DNA of 64,000 nt from Saccharina japonica (GCA_008828725.1 MEHQ01000919.1:186001-250000), one strand, 5' to 3'; positions 47,196-58,157 are shown, counted from the first letter of the stretch. The notes: a model not told the origin generated them from the sequence alone. Numbers and translations are program-made.

Positions 47196-47930
47196 CTACA
47201 GTTTGATGGCCCTCAGGAGCGAACTCGGCGTCTCGGAGTGTCTGTTTGGCCCATGCGCTCCGAGGGCGTGGTTTAGGAGACCAAGCACGTGGGTGAGAAG
47301 CTTGGCGTGTGCAGTAGCTAGCCCCGGCTGCACCTTAACAATGGTGATGAAACGTTGTTGGAGATGTTCAAGAGAAACGTCATCGAGTGGCCCTGCTATT
47401 CCTAACGAATTTTGGTGCCAAGGGTAGCATAACTCTTCCCTCCGTTCATCGCAGTTGTTGTCCGGCCTTCCTCCAAGTCCTGCGACCGTAACGCGGAGTC
47501 CAGGATCAGCCTGAACTGCTACCTCCAGTGATTCCCGTCTCCCATGGCGGACTGTGCACCCACGTGTAGCGCAAGTGAGTTGTGCGTGTGACCCACCCCT
47601 TCGGATAGCTTCCACCACACACCGCGCGTGCATAACATGCTGGTTTCCACACGGCAGCCCTACCACTCGGTGCCCCCGAGCAACTGCGGCTCGGCACCCC
47701 CCGCACATCACGCCGTCTTGGCTGGCGCCAATGAATGCACGGAGTCGCCCTCCGCTCCCCGATGCTTGTCCTCCTCCCTCGCTGCCTCCTCCTTCCCTGG
47801 GGAGCTCTCTCTCTTCGTCACCGCCCTCTCTCGATCCAGGAGCCGAGGGAAGCTCGCTGCCCACTCTCGACCCAGGAGCCGAGGGCGGCGCGCTGCCCCC
47901 CTCTCGGTTCAGGAGCCAGGGGTGGCTCAC
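47196..47930 (-). pseudogene. Retroelement N-terminal region with RING-like finger
   Basis: A 244-codon frame. After a Gly/Ser/Glu-rich start, residues about 75-122 contain CGGC, then LPCGNQHVMHARC, then C-x4-C, a Cys/His spacing like a RING-H2 or related zinc-binding finger. The C-terminal part is predicted helical and ends in LLRAIKL before TAG at 47196. The same phase stays open for about 35 more codons after that TAG before reaching a frame change near 47100 that leads into the reverse transcriptase frame. I infer that the TAG is a nonsense mutation in an originally continuous coding region. The initiating codon used here is a GTG and is not the real start. Confidence 0.6.
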
Positions 47931-47940
47931 TACCCCCGGG

Positions 47941-48393
47941 TCAAGGGATTATTCCCCGGTTCGTGACGGCCCCTCTCCCAGTGCTTGCCGCTTGTGACCC
48001 CCTCCCAGACCCACGCGGTCGGCCTCGTCCGCCTCTTGTGCCCCCCCCCTCCCCGGCTGCGCTACCAGGTTCAGAGGAAGTATCCCCAGGTGTTGCTGGG
48101 GTGGCGCTGGGCGGCGTCGCGGGGATCTCCGAGCTTCCCGACGGCGTGACATCCCTGTCTCTTGCTGATTGGAGGTTTGCCATGGCTACTACAGCAGCAT
48201 TTCCCTGACCCACCTGTCCCCTTTCCCGCGACGCCAAAGCTTCTCCTCCAGGTGGTGTCGTCCCCGCCGCCGGAGGCAGAGGCAGCGCAGCACTTGGACA
48301 GGAACCTCCAATATTTTCCCCCATTCCACCTTGGCCGCCTTCGCATGAAGGCGATGAGCTTCCAGCTGACCGAGGGGACGTTGCCGTTGCCAA
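47941..48393 (-). pseudogene. Low-complexity N-terminal extension of the retroelement
   Basis: A 150-codon frame rich in Ala, Gly, Ser, Pro and Thr with two RGRG-like basic patches near its end. It precedes the RING-like frame by a stop and a phase change. Such linkers are common at the start of non-LTR retroelement proteins, but composition alone cannot prove coding. The plus strand is also open here. Confidence 0.35.
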
Positions 48394-48467
48394 TGTTGCC
48401 TATGTATTCTCTTTCCAACACCCCTGGTACCTGGTAATAGTGCCGGTTGCTCGCATATATACGTCGT

Positions 48468-48817
48468 AGTGTCGCCCCGGTGGACTAGTAGTCGGCTTCA
48501 AAGACTACTGGCATTGGTACCCAAGTTCAAATCCCACCGTGGTGAGATTTTTACTATATTTGAAAAAATAAAAAAGAACTAATACTAATTGCTGAGAGCG
48601 CCTTTGTGGCGTGGGTAGGCGGAATCCGACGCAAGTCGACGAGGGAAGAGAGTGCTGAAACTTCTCGAGATGAAAATGCAAGGCAAGTACCGTAGTGGAG
48701 AGGGGGGAGAAGAGCCTACTTAGTCTACTTAGTGACCCCGGATCTGAGTTACGACTGAAGAGGGAGAGAGAAAAGAAGGGCGAGATAATGAATGGGATGG
48801 GCAAACAAAAAAAAAAA
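48468..48817 (+). mobile_element. SINE with tRNA-like head and poly(A) tail
   Basis: A Pol III A-box-like word TGGACTAGTAG (48481-48491) and a B-box-like word GTTCAAATCC (48525-48534) lie 33 bp apart. A hairpin GTAGTC...GACTAC sits between them, and the head is framed by CGGTGG and CCACCG. The body continues for about 280 bp and ends in an A-rich tail at 48804-48817. Its 3' half recurs inverted and 5'-truncated at 3628-3815, the pattern left by retroposition. A possible imperfect target duplication is AGTGCCGGTT (48438) versus AGTGCCCGGTG (48817), which would move the start slightly upstream. The head does not fold as a functional tRNA. Confidence 0.75.
48481..48534 (+). promoter_or_regulatory. 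Internal Pol III-like promoter (A and B boxes) of the SINE
   Basis: TGGACTAGTAG resembles the TRGCNNAGTGG A-box pattern, and AGTTCAAATCC resembles the GGTTCGANTCC B-box pattern, at tRNA-like spacing. Activity is inferred, not shown. Confidence 0.55.
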
Positions 48818-48863
48818 GTGCCCGGTGAAATCGCTTGTCACCCAGGGTGGAATTGATGGTTTT

Positions 48864-49605
48864 TAGCCAAAATCAGGTACACTTGGTAACTTTGGTGCCA
48901 AAATCAGGTACTACACTAAAACCAAGTACAAATCACACGCTAGGACACCTGTCATTGGCCAGCCTCACATCGTACCTGATTTTGGCCTGAAATGGTCAGG
49001 TACACCTGGATTTGTCTACTTTTTGTAACTTTCAACTGTTTTTGGCGAATTTTGAGCCAGAGGCCATACATACATTGTCTCCTATACGCCCGACACGAAG
49101 AAATCACCACACTACGTACATATAATACGACCGGCCGCAACGACTACAGATCGTATCATACGCGCGCATACAGCACAATGGACCTGTTGGTTGTTGTTGT
49201 AATATATTACGTGCTGCTGCTTGCTGACACGGTACGGAAAGCGAGCAGTTCAGTCTCACATGAACTTGGTGTTTTGCTCGTACGCTATCAATGTCGCTAC
49301 GACTACGTATATACATACCTGGTACATACCTGCTACAAAAATACGGAAATACAAGTCGTAGGAGTGAGTGTGATCACGAAAGCAATTAATAAGCATACGA
49401 CAGATAATAATACTCGTACAGGAAATAACATACAACATTTATTATCCAGAGTTTGGAGGACACATACATTCGCTATCATTCTGCTGTTCAGGCGCAAATT
49501 CAAAAGTATGTTTTGTTATTTCTCACAGCCAAAACGTCCTGAAGAACACCGTTCATGGCGTGCGTTTTTTACTTGGTTTTAGTATATACCTGATTTTGAT
49601 ACACC
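48864..49605. mobile_element. TIR element G, copy 2
   Basis: A direct copy of 29502-30496. It begins GCCAAAATCAGGTACACTTG, shares the CACACGCTAGGACACCTGTC and GGTCAGGTACACCTGGATTT blocks, and ends with ACTTGGTTTTAGTATATACC then TGATTTTG. It lacks the roughly 250-bp segment found inside copy 1. Its frames resemble those of copy 1 only where the DNA is shared. Confidence 0.7.
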
Positions 49606-49613
49606 TATTACTC

Positions 49614-49848
49614 CGCAAATGTATACGATAATACATGCCCTGGCACTATATACGAGAACGTATCATACGCACGTATGACGTACACCGAGTACTGTATAGG
49701 AGAACAAAACGTAACATATTTTGAATACGTGCGAGTACTATTAATATGTTGTTTTGTCCATAGTCGCTGCTGTTGCACAGCCTTTATCTTTGGCTGGCGA
49801 AATAAAAGTCGAGAAGAAAAAATGGCCACAAAGTAGTACGATAACGTG
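49614..49848 (-). repeat. Inverted partner of 34940-35170
   Basis: Same words in reverse complement, including TGGCTGGCGAAATAAAAG. It directly abuts element G copy 2. Confidence 0.7.
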
Positions 49849-50129
49849 TGTTTGGTCTAAAACACCTGAAAAATACACGAATCACAAGACCCCCCCCCCC
49901 CGCAAATAGATTGTTTGCGCTAAACACCCGTGCTTTCCACCCGTCGACAGCACACCCAGCAGTCAGCAGTGTCTGGGCCGATTCTTCACCCACAAAAAAA
50001 AACACAACTAAACTGAACAGCGCTCTATTGCATTTCATCGAGGGCAGTAATAATTAATAGAAGTACTCAGAAAACGATTATTACAATCATATACCAGGCA
50101 GTAGTCAACGGGATTTTGTATCGGCCTTC
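49849..50129. other. No gene recognised; poly(C) run at 49890-49902
   Basis: Short frames only, with a C13 run near 49890. No repeat partner was recognised. Confidence 0.4.
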
Positions 50130-50400
50130 TGAAGTTGCGATTTTATTTGAAATAACGAATTTTACTGTTTATTCTGGCCGAAGCCGCAGATAAATGGAAT
50201 GCTACCTCTACTACTATACTGCTGTAACGCGAGTCTCGCACAAAAACCGGAGGCAGCGGAGGGTTCAACTTCAATTGAAGCCGTCCTTGCCACACTACAC
50301 GCTTTTGATCCGGAAATATTTCCAATCTCTTCTTGAACTACTGTAACACTAATTGTATATCGGTATACCTGGTATGATTTAACCTCCGAGCTATATTTTT
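50130..50400 (+). repeat. Dispersed repeat family F, copy 2
   Basis: Matches 32075-32290: GCCGCAGATAAA, GCGAGTCTCGCAC, CAATTGAAGCCGTCCTTGCC, CGCTTTTGATCCGGAAATAT and TTTAACCTCCGAGCTAT. Confidence 0.7.
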
Positions 50401-50711
50401 CTGTCCGACAACGATTATAAGCTCGATTTGTAAATCAATAAATGTAAGCTCGATTCAAGAGCAGTCGAAATGAGACGATACAGCAGCATTACAAGCATGA
50501 ACATGACTCAGTATGCATTTGGGGGGAGGGGATGTTTGAAAAAATCCCCGGGGTGGCCAGGGGATGCTTGGATAGCATCCCCGGATATTTTTTCACTTTC
50601 CCATAAATTTTGGCCATGAGGTTATATAATTTTTGTTTTAATAAATTAGCGCGATACCGGCGACACGCGCCACCACATTTCCCGATAACGCTACAGATAT
50701 GCAGGTGCGCA
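50401..50711. other. No gene recognised; GGGGATG-type inverted words at 50520-50600
   Basis: CCCCGGGGTGGCC, then GGGGATGCTTGGATAGCATC, then CCCGG form local hairpins. No gene was seen. Confidence 0.4.
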
Positions 50712-51500
50712 CCACGACTCTAAAAGTGTTACCCTTTTGCCAATTACCCGGGTACTCGCGAGTAATACCCGGCTTGCTAGTACCCGTCACGGGTACGAGT
50801 AACACTTTATACTCGCCGAGTATTTGGACCCCGGGTACCCGGTTAAAAAGGGTACCCGGCGGGTACCCGTTAGTTTACGTTGGAAGCTCCGGGGATGAAA
50901 CCTTATCATCCCCTAAATCACGTCCCCGGGGTAGTACCAGTATTTCGTACATAATCTCCACGAAACCCTTTTCAAAATGAAAATGCTGTCGAGGGGTGGA
51001 CAAAGGGTGATAGTGGATCTTTAAAATGGGGGTTTTGTCTTGGTAGTAGTATCTTGACCCTCAGATCGAACCCTAACCCTAACCCGAACCCTATGCCAGT
51101 GGTCAGTGCTTGCTTGGCCAATCAGAGTGCCTAATTAGCTACCTTAGGAAGATCCACTAACAGTGTTTGTCCACTACTGATGCTGTCTCACAATGCCTTA
51201 CGCGTTACACCAGCTTAGAGGTACGCAGTGCAGGACCGGCAGCATAATGAGCATGCACCGACAGCAGTCCAGCAGCAGTACCAGCCAGAGCAGCCAAGGT
51301 TCGAACCTATCGGAGGGGAAAGGCGAGCCCTCCCAAGACTCCGCCGGCGTTGCCGCAAGTTCGGGCGCGTCGCACACGCACACAAAAGTGCACGTTACGA
51401 GGCAGGCCGTGATAATGATTTGTAGTTTTGATCGACAATAAGATAGTAATATAAAGTCATTCAAGGTCCCTAATACTGAAACCAAGAGTTTTCTGACCGC
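50712..51500 (-). repeat. Family D element, inverted relative to 35590-36173
   Basis: Begins with TAAAAGTGTTACCCTTTTGC, a diverged form of the hAT-like terminus, followed by the GTACCC/GGGTAC block. It matches the reverse complement of 35590-36150 to about 51500. A segment with no counterpart (50995-51175) holds short CCCTAA repeats at 51069-51092. Confidence 0.7.
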
Positions 51501-52185
51501 CTATCTATCATTATATACGTATAGTTCGTCTGATGCCCAAAAAACAATACTTTAATAAAGTGATCTTTGATGCCCACTTTATCATAGCAACTTAGAGTGG
51601 AGCAAATAAATGCAAAAAAAAAAGAGAGGTTTTTTTTCTCTCACACACGTTCAAAACGCACGCTTCTCCCTACGCCGGCATGCCCGGCACCGTCTTCTTA
51701 CGTCGCAGGTTGGCATACTGTAGCACAACTCGTACGTGCGCCGTGCTTGTCGTCGTGGCCACAGCGATTCGCGGTTGCTCTACGTACGAGTATTGCAGCA
51801 GTGCGGTTGATACTTTTAATATTTGCTGAGATTGTATCGTTCATCCTCGCTCTGGTCGTACTCGTATCGTATGATACGTACGTCGGCTTCTGTCACCGTG
51901 CGCGACGAAAGCACCACTGCTTTAGAAAGGGACGGGGTCTAAGGCCCCTATCAATAGATAACATCCCCTCCTCCTGCCTCTGCTCGTGTTCAAAGCCGTC
52001 GGAGTTCGCGAAGCTTGGGTCATGTTGCACGACCTACTTACCAGGCACCAGTGGTGGTCCTGGGTAAAACAAGCATACGTATTCCACCCAATACCAGGTA
52101 CCAGGTACCAGGTACGAACAGGTACCAGAGATCACCAACAACCATCCTCAAGTCGAGCACCGCCACCACTACCACACCACCAGCT
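51501..52185. other. No gene recognised
   Basis: Includes GGTACCAGGTACCAGGTACC at 52096-52115. The 156-codon plus frame at 51597-52067 has no domain. Confidence 0.4.
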
Positions 52186-52785
52186 GAACACCAGCAGCAG
52201 CAGAAACTTGTCGTTGGTGGTGGTGATGGTGGTGGTTGTGTTTGGTGGTTTGGGTTTGACAGCAGATCTCGATCACTCTCCGATCAGCTCCGATGGCAAG
52301 AAATAGACGAGTGTGCGAATGCGGCGCAATAATGGCAAGAAATAGACGGTGCCGCGAGACACCAAAGCTCTTCGACGACACATCGCGTTCAGAGCAATGC
52401 CCAGGTGGCATGCTCACGTGATATTCTCGCGAGCCTGCACCATGCTGTAATCATGGTGTCTGTGCACGTACGTACGTACGTATATACAGCAGAAACTTGT
52501 CGCTGGTGGTGGTGGTGGTGGTGGTTGTGTTTGCTGTGGTTTTGGTTTAACAACAAATCTCGATCACTCCCGGGTGGCAAGAAATAGACGATTTTGCGAA
52601 TGCGGCGCAATAAGATGATACTACTAATAGGTATCATACCAGGCTAGACGGTGCCGCGAGACACCATCATAGCTCTTCGACGACACATCACGTTCAGAGC
52701 GATGCACAGGTGACATGCTCACGTGACATTCTCGCGAGCCTGCATCATGCTGTAATCATGCCGTCTGTGCACGTATAAATACGCA
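52186..52785 (+). repeat. Tandem duplication, unit about 300 bp
   Basis: Two units start at AGCAGAAACTTGTCG (about 52198 and 52488). Each has a GGT run, GGCAAGAAATAGACGA, TGCGAATGCGGCGCAATAA, GACGGTGCCGCGAGACACCA and ATGCTCACGTGA. Unit 2 carries an extra insertion of about 30 bp with TAATAGGTATCATACCAGGC. Confidence 0.85.
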
Positions 52786-53329
52786 CGTACGTACAATGTG
52801 CCTGCTTTATATACGTATTATACGTACGAATAATGTACTCACGTATGCATCAGTACGTATTTATACTATACGTACGTACTACGACTACACTGCTGCCGTA
52901 CGTATACCCGGGCACACGATCAGCGCATCCCCGTATTCCCGGGGACACAATGAACCCCTCCCAGGGAAGGGAGATACTATGTCATCTCCTAACAAAATAT
53001 TTATTGCTGTCTGCACGTATGAAAAGTACGAACGTATATTACGTACATATCAACCGCTGTATCTACTACCATGGTACAGCAGTACAGTGTCATACGTACG
53101 AGCTGGTACGTTTTATGATACGTACGTACATCCAGCGATCAATGCTGCAGAGTATGTAGTATTTGTGCCCTATTATTATATTTTTCACGAAAAAAATCGA
53201 TATGCATGCACGAATCAAATGATCTCGATCATCCGCACAGCCAGCTTCGCGAGGGATTTTGCAAGGCCCTTTCGCGATGAACGTGAGACAACCGACAACA
53301 ACAAACCACTCGCAAAGATTCTTGGATTA
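52786..53329. other. ACGTAC-rich sequence, no gene recognised
   Basis: Many TACGTACG/CGTATAC words. The 195-codon plus frame at 52796-53383 consists largely of Tyr/Thr/Arg-rich translation of these and is not convincing. Confidence 0.45.
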
Positions 53330-54900
53330 AGTGTCACAACTCGTGAGTGTCGTTTTCTGTTCGTTATGGATGACCCTGACTGAGCGGGCCCTCGTAGGAT
53401 ACTGCTACAACAGCAGCACACACAGAGTACATAGAGTGCAACAAACATAGTCCAGTACGAAGACTATACACACAGAGCACACCCAGAGTACACACATACA
53501 GAAGTGCCTGCACACAGAACAGTACCGACAGCATAGCACAGAGCACATACAATACACAATACACAACGGGTGAGTACACAGAGCACACACAGTTGTTAGA
53601 TCTAGCTGTTGTGCTGGAGAGTAGAGTGCACACAATAGTACGCAAGGGGTTACCACGGCTGTACGCAGCCGAGTATACACAATATATCATACAATAGAGT
53701 TGTTGCCCAACGAGACCCGCCCCGGTCCTAGATGGAGTATTTACTACCTTGAGGGCGGGTACCCTGTGCGCGTTTAGCAGCCGAGTACTCGTCTAAGGGT
53801 ACCCGTCGAACAGCTGGGTACCCGGGTGCCTGGAGCCCAAACTCTCGCGAGTATGAAGTGTTATCCATACTCGTGACCGGTATTAGCTGTTTTGCCGTTC
53901 TCAAACGCTGCTGTACTGCGCGATCAGAGGGGGAGTTTTTGCTGGAATCGGATACACCAAACATACACCCACCGACACGCCCATACAAAGAAAGACAGAA
54001 CACAGCGGTATATTATAGTTTGTAGCTGTCACAACTACACCTGCTGGATCCCCCCTGCTAGCTGTGTGGTACGGGTCCTGCGCACGGATACTGGACACCA
54101 CAGCCGTCACGAAGGCAACAATCTGAACAGCGGTTAGTGCGTGTTGTACAGCTTCTTCTGCTCTACTGCTGTGTTGTTCAATAAGTGGCGCCTTGGCTGG
54201 TTTGTAGTTTGAAGTCCAGAGACATGCACCCATAAAGTTCAGCAGTACTCGTACGTAGTACTACTGCTTGTACCAAAATATTCGTACGCATGTAGATTGG
54301 CCTATATCGTTTTACGTAGATAGACTTACAGTAGATATGATATGCATACATACGTACCCATCGTAGATCTGTGTATGTAACACTGTATGTATCCACCATT
54401 CAAAAATGTTGGAACCAAATGCAGAATTACAGAAAAAGCGCATGTAATTTTCTATCGTCTCGTACAACTGCTACTGCTGTACACAGCCCACAGAGAGAGC
54501 AGACGCATGCAACATGGTATCAACTACTGTTGCACGACGCTTGATGTGTGCCTCGTTCAATGCCAAGTTGATGTGGTCCTTATTCTTGTCTCGTGCGTGG
54601 TGCGTGTGTTCCGTTCTTGCGTCGGGTCAAAAACGAACCAAAAACCAGTCGTACGACAGGTTCTGCATCATAATAGGTGCGAGGCGGTGTCAAGTAGGAA
54701 CGTCCCCCCTGAGTTATTTGCCAGAATTCACGACTTTGAAGGCCCAGAGCACGCCCCACGGGCCTCGGCCAGGACCCGCACTTGCGCCGTGGTGTACACG
54801 CGGCCCCCCTGCGTGCCCCGCAGCCGATAGCGCGAGAAAAGAACCGCGGCCGGAGGAGAAAAGTGAAAGTATTCCGGGAAAATGTCCATTTGGTACCTAT
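53330..54900 (+). repeat. Dispersed repeat family B, copy 3 (empty site for E1)
   Basis: The longest uninterrupted copy. It matches B copy 1 (inverted) and copy 2, ending in AAAATGTCCATTTGGTACCT. At the position where E1 splits copy 1, this copy reads straight through, with a single ACAGT (ACTGT on the other strand) near 53521. Confidence 0.85.
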
Positions 54901-55358
54901 ACATATATGATACTCTGTTACTGGTGCTGGGGTACTGATACTTGTACACGTACGTACGTGTATCAGCAGTATTAATAGTACCGGTATATATGAGCAGAGA
55001 CAAAAATCGGGTATACCCGATGGGTTTGTGGACAAAACAGGGTACCATTATATCTTAGTGACCACAACGACCCCAGGGCGCCGTCTCATTGGTCAGCGCC
55101 GGCCACCACCCGACGCTGGCCACATTCCCACCGGGTATGCCCGCTTTTGGCTACTCAACCCCCAAGAGGTACCCGATTCGTAAACCCACCTACCCGAAAA
55201 TGGCCGGGCTGTTCGACCACAACGGCCCAACGGCCCACCACGCACCAACCGACGTATCGACGTATCTAGTGAGTTCCTCGCCGCAGGTGCTTGGTAGTGT
55301 CTCCCCTTTTGTCACGATATATGGGGGGTGTCCCCGTTTTTGTCAAATACCCTACATG
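54901..55358. other. No gene recognised
   Basis: AAAATCGGGTATACCCGATG (55002) is a self-complementary word resembling the ends of element G. No partner end was found. Confidence 0.4.
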
Positions 55359-55535
55359 CTGGATTTGCCTTGACAGACAGCCTTGACAGACAGACAGCTT
55401 AACATTGACATGTCTCCCGACATCTTTGGTGGGGGGATCGGCTACCCGGCCACCGTCAACACTGTGGGGGCCTGCACGGGGAGGCTGTTGTTGTGCTGAG
55501 ATCTGGGACGCCCCGAGAACACATGCCACCCAGGC
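55359..55535 (+). repeat. TTGACAGACAG repeat, copy 1
   Basis: A near-identical direct copy lies at 56558-56730: TGCCTTGACAGACAGCC, GACATGTCTCCCGACATC, CACTGTGGGGGCCTGCACGG and GGGACGCCCCGAGAACACAT. Its first 70 bp also occur inverted at 56190-56257. Confidence 0.85.
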
Positions 55536-56189
55536 AAACAACTAGTTGCATAACTTTTTCAAACAGTAGTTGTCTACAGACAACTAGTTACAAAACTTTT
55601 TCAAACAGTAGTTGTGTAGTTGTAGTTGTACAGGGTATGCAATTTTTCCAATTTTTCCACTGACGTTTTGTGTCTAACTTTTGCAAAAAAAAACAGAATT
55701 GGAACGTGAAAAGGCAAAAATCCTGACCGCGGCGTCGCGATACGTCGATAGCCGTGGAGATTTTTTTTTGGAAAAAATACAACATTTCGGCCGAAAATAC
55801 CCCAGAAATCCCCGGAAAATTATGAAATATGTCCGATAGTACCCGTATTGTTTCACGAAGGGACTCGGCAATTTACCTTGTTTATCAACGTGTACCCGTT
55901 GCTACGCGTACCGGTGTTCTACATAAAATATCATTATGTATACCAAGTATAAAATGAGGTTATATAAATAAACCTAACTTAGTTCAGTTCTTAGACGCTG
56001 CAACGCCCGGCTTAGTGGATCCGCCCGCTCGGCGCCGTAGCGCCTGCGCGAGGCCCTAACGTCCAGATCTACGGCGAGATCTACCAAAAATCGTGCCCTG
56101 TGAGGGTTTTGGCGCATAGCCCACCGACAGGGCTTATGTTTTCGCGTTTTTTTTTCGCGTATCATACGTGTTTTCTGACCTCCGACCCG
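55536..56189. other. Segment between inverted TTGACAG copies; internal CAAACAGTAGTTGT tandem
   Basis: ACAACTAGTT then AACTTTTTCAAACAGTAGTT is tandemly repeated at 55538-55630. No coding domain was seen. Confidence 0.5.
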
Positions 56190-56257
56190 TGGGGGGCAGC
56201 TGTCGGGAGACAGCACTTTCACCCCTTGACAGACAGCGTCAAGGCAAATGCCTTGAC
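56190..56257 (-). repeat. TTGACAGACAG repeat, inverted fragment with perfect palindrome
   Basis: GTCAAGGCAAATGCCTTGAC (56238-56257) is a perfect inverted repeat. The flanking GTCGGGAGACAGCACTTTCA matches the inverse of the copy 1 start. Copy 1 and this fragment could be the two ends of a 900-bp element. Confidence 0.6.
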
Positions 56258-56557
56258 AGCGAAAAACGGTGGAAACTACCTAAAAATCCCCGCTTTTTCA
56301 AAAACGCCTGACAATAATGTACAAAGTTATATTCGTATTTTCCTGGGTTTTTTTTTCCCCGGCATTTTGCTACATTTCCGAGTCCGATCTACACAAAATA
56401 TTGGAATTGAATTGCAGAATATCGATGAGTTGAAATTAGCTTTATCAAATAAGTAAAACAGCCAAACAGCCTCGAGAAATAAATAAATGAATAAGGGTTT
56501 CAACACAGATTAGGAGGATTTTTCTGCCAGGAGGGTTGGGGACATATGTCTAGACAG
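56258..56557. other. No recognisable feature
   Basis: AT-rich, with no domain and no repeat partner seen. Confidence 0.4.
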
Positions 56558-56730
56558 CTGGATTTGCCTTGACATACAGCCTTGACAGAGAGACAGCTTG
56601 ACATTGACATGTTTCCCGACATCTTTGTGGGGGGGGTCGGCTACCCGGCCGCCGTCAACACTGTGGGGGCCTGCACGGGGAGGCTGTGTACTCAGATCTA
56701 GGACGCCCCGAAAACACATGCCAGTCAGGC
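56558..56730 (+). repeat. TTGACAGACAG repeat, copy 2
   Basis: Direct copy of 55359-55535 with a few substitutions and a deletion of about 6 bp near the GTTGTTGTGCTG word. Confidence 0.85.
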
Positions 56731-57670
56731 TTTGTCGAGAACTGCCATCATTTTTGTTTTTGCTGAGAGAGATGAGAGAGCTACTGCTGCTGTACGTATA
56801 CGTGTACGTATGATATGTATAATAGTCTACAGCCAGTACCACATGTGGCAGGCAGGGTAGCAGCTCATGCGCTGTGAACGTTGTTGCGGAGCTCCTATGG
56901 TTTGTACAGCAGCTGTGGTCGCACCTTTTGAGCGGGCTCGCTGCATGCTGTTGAGCGTTTTGACATTAAAAAAATGGCGTTTGCAAACGGGGATGGGAAA
57001 ACACGATGTTTTGTCGTTTTTTGTTTTTTGTTATCTGGCGGAGGAGGCGCGTAGATGCATACGTGCATCGGGTATATATCGAAGACACGTATGTATCAGT
57101 ACCACTACTGCTGTACTGCAACAGTACTCACCACGAGCTGTGAGCAGTCCGAAGTATGTGGGTTGGATATGTATGACCACTATCAAAGATACACGCACGT
57201 ATCAGTTGCTGTTGCTGTTGTCGCCGTTGTTCGCCTGTGTCGAAGATGTGTAGGCGTGTAGGCCCACACCGTAGTAGGCAGAGCTGTACAGCACACAACA
57301 ACGCGCATGTGTCAGGTTTGTGACCAAGGTACATACGAGCACACACTTATATGAGTACAGCATCAGCAGTATCACATTTATTACTATTACGGTTGCCACC
57401 CTCCGTAGGCAGTGTGCAGAGCGCTCTCAACTCTTGGCAGTGCGTCTGATTTTCATTTTTCGACACAACGCTGCTGCTAACTTGTGTAACTCTTGGCATT
57501 ACGTCTGACCCCCGTCCTTCGCCACAATGCTGCTAATATTTCCGGCGTCACGCAAGACTGCGACCAGCGGCCGTCCAGGCCGCCGGCGAAGCCCCTTGTA
57601 CATGCATACGATACGTATAAATATATTATAATACGTACTCGTACCGTTAATATATATAGAGACCCCTACC
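56731..57670. other. No gene recognised
   Basis: Frames up to 128 codons (56867-57253) lack domains. ACTCTTGGCA.TGCGTCTGA words repeat at 57425 and 57490 as a short tandem. Confidence 0.4.
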
Positions 57671-58157
57671 TACTAATTGCCATTAAAGATACCTTATAGG
57701 TACAAATAAATAATGCACACTATTAAAAACCCAAATCACTTATTAATTAAAATCCATCCAGGTGCTTTTAAGTTTTACTCCATAACCTGTCCTCACACAC
57801 CTCTTCTGCAAAATAAAATACTGCTATTATAATAAAATCGTCTGATTAACCACTATTTACTTGTTACAAACAAATTCCCCCCAAAAACCCCCTGAAAATT
57901 CATACTAGATTTTAACATACCTCCTGTCAACATTGTTGATTGGTTCATACCCTTGTATGTATGTGTCTCCCCCCCCCTTTAACAGTTATAAAGGATAAAA
58001 TGTTGTTGTTGTTGTTCTTACTAATTGCCACTAAAGATACCTTATAGGTACAAATAAATAATGCACACTATAAAAACCCAAATCACTAATTAATTAAAAA
58101 TCCATCCAGGTGCTTTTAAGTTTTACTCCATAACCTGTCCTCACACACCTCTTCTTA
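57671..58157 (+). repeat. Tandem pair with (TGT)n tail, possible LINE 3' ends
   Basis: A unit starting TACTAATTGCC (57671) runs 348 bp and ends with TTATAAAGGATAAAATGTTG followed by TGT triplets. A second unit starts immediately at 58019, and its first 139 bp are nearly identical before it is cut off. Short triplet tails after an A/T-rich AAAGGATAAA word are typical of some non-LTR element 3' ends. The arrangement could be two insertions at one site or a simple tandem duplication. Confidence 0.55.

Larger units (their letters stand above)
44226..48393 (-). mobile_element. Decayed non-LTR retrotransposon with restriction-like endonuclease
   Basis: In minus-strand order it encodes a low-complexity Ala/Gly/Ser-rich region, a RING-like Cys/His finger, a reverse transcriptase, a Cys/His zinc finger and a C-terminal PD-(D/E)XK-like domain. 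This domain order resembles R2/NeSL-type elements, which carry a restriction-like endonuclease after the reverse transcriptase. At least three in-frame stops and three or four frameshifts interrupt the coding region, so it cannot make an intact protein. The 5' end may lie near 48450, just before the SINE. Confidence 0.8.

Noticed and set aside
48471..48541. Possible selenocysteine tRNA because of a GGCTTCAAA loop
   Set aside because: The anticodon stem closes only with a nine-base loop and the acceptor and T arms are mispaired; a SINE head explains it better.
51069..51092. Interstitial telomere tract (CCCTAA)n
   Set aside because: Only two to three units, too short to claim telomere origin.
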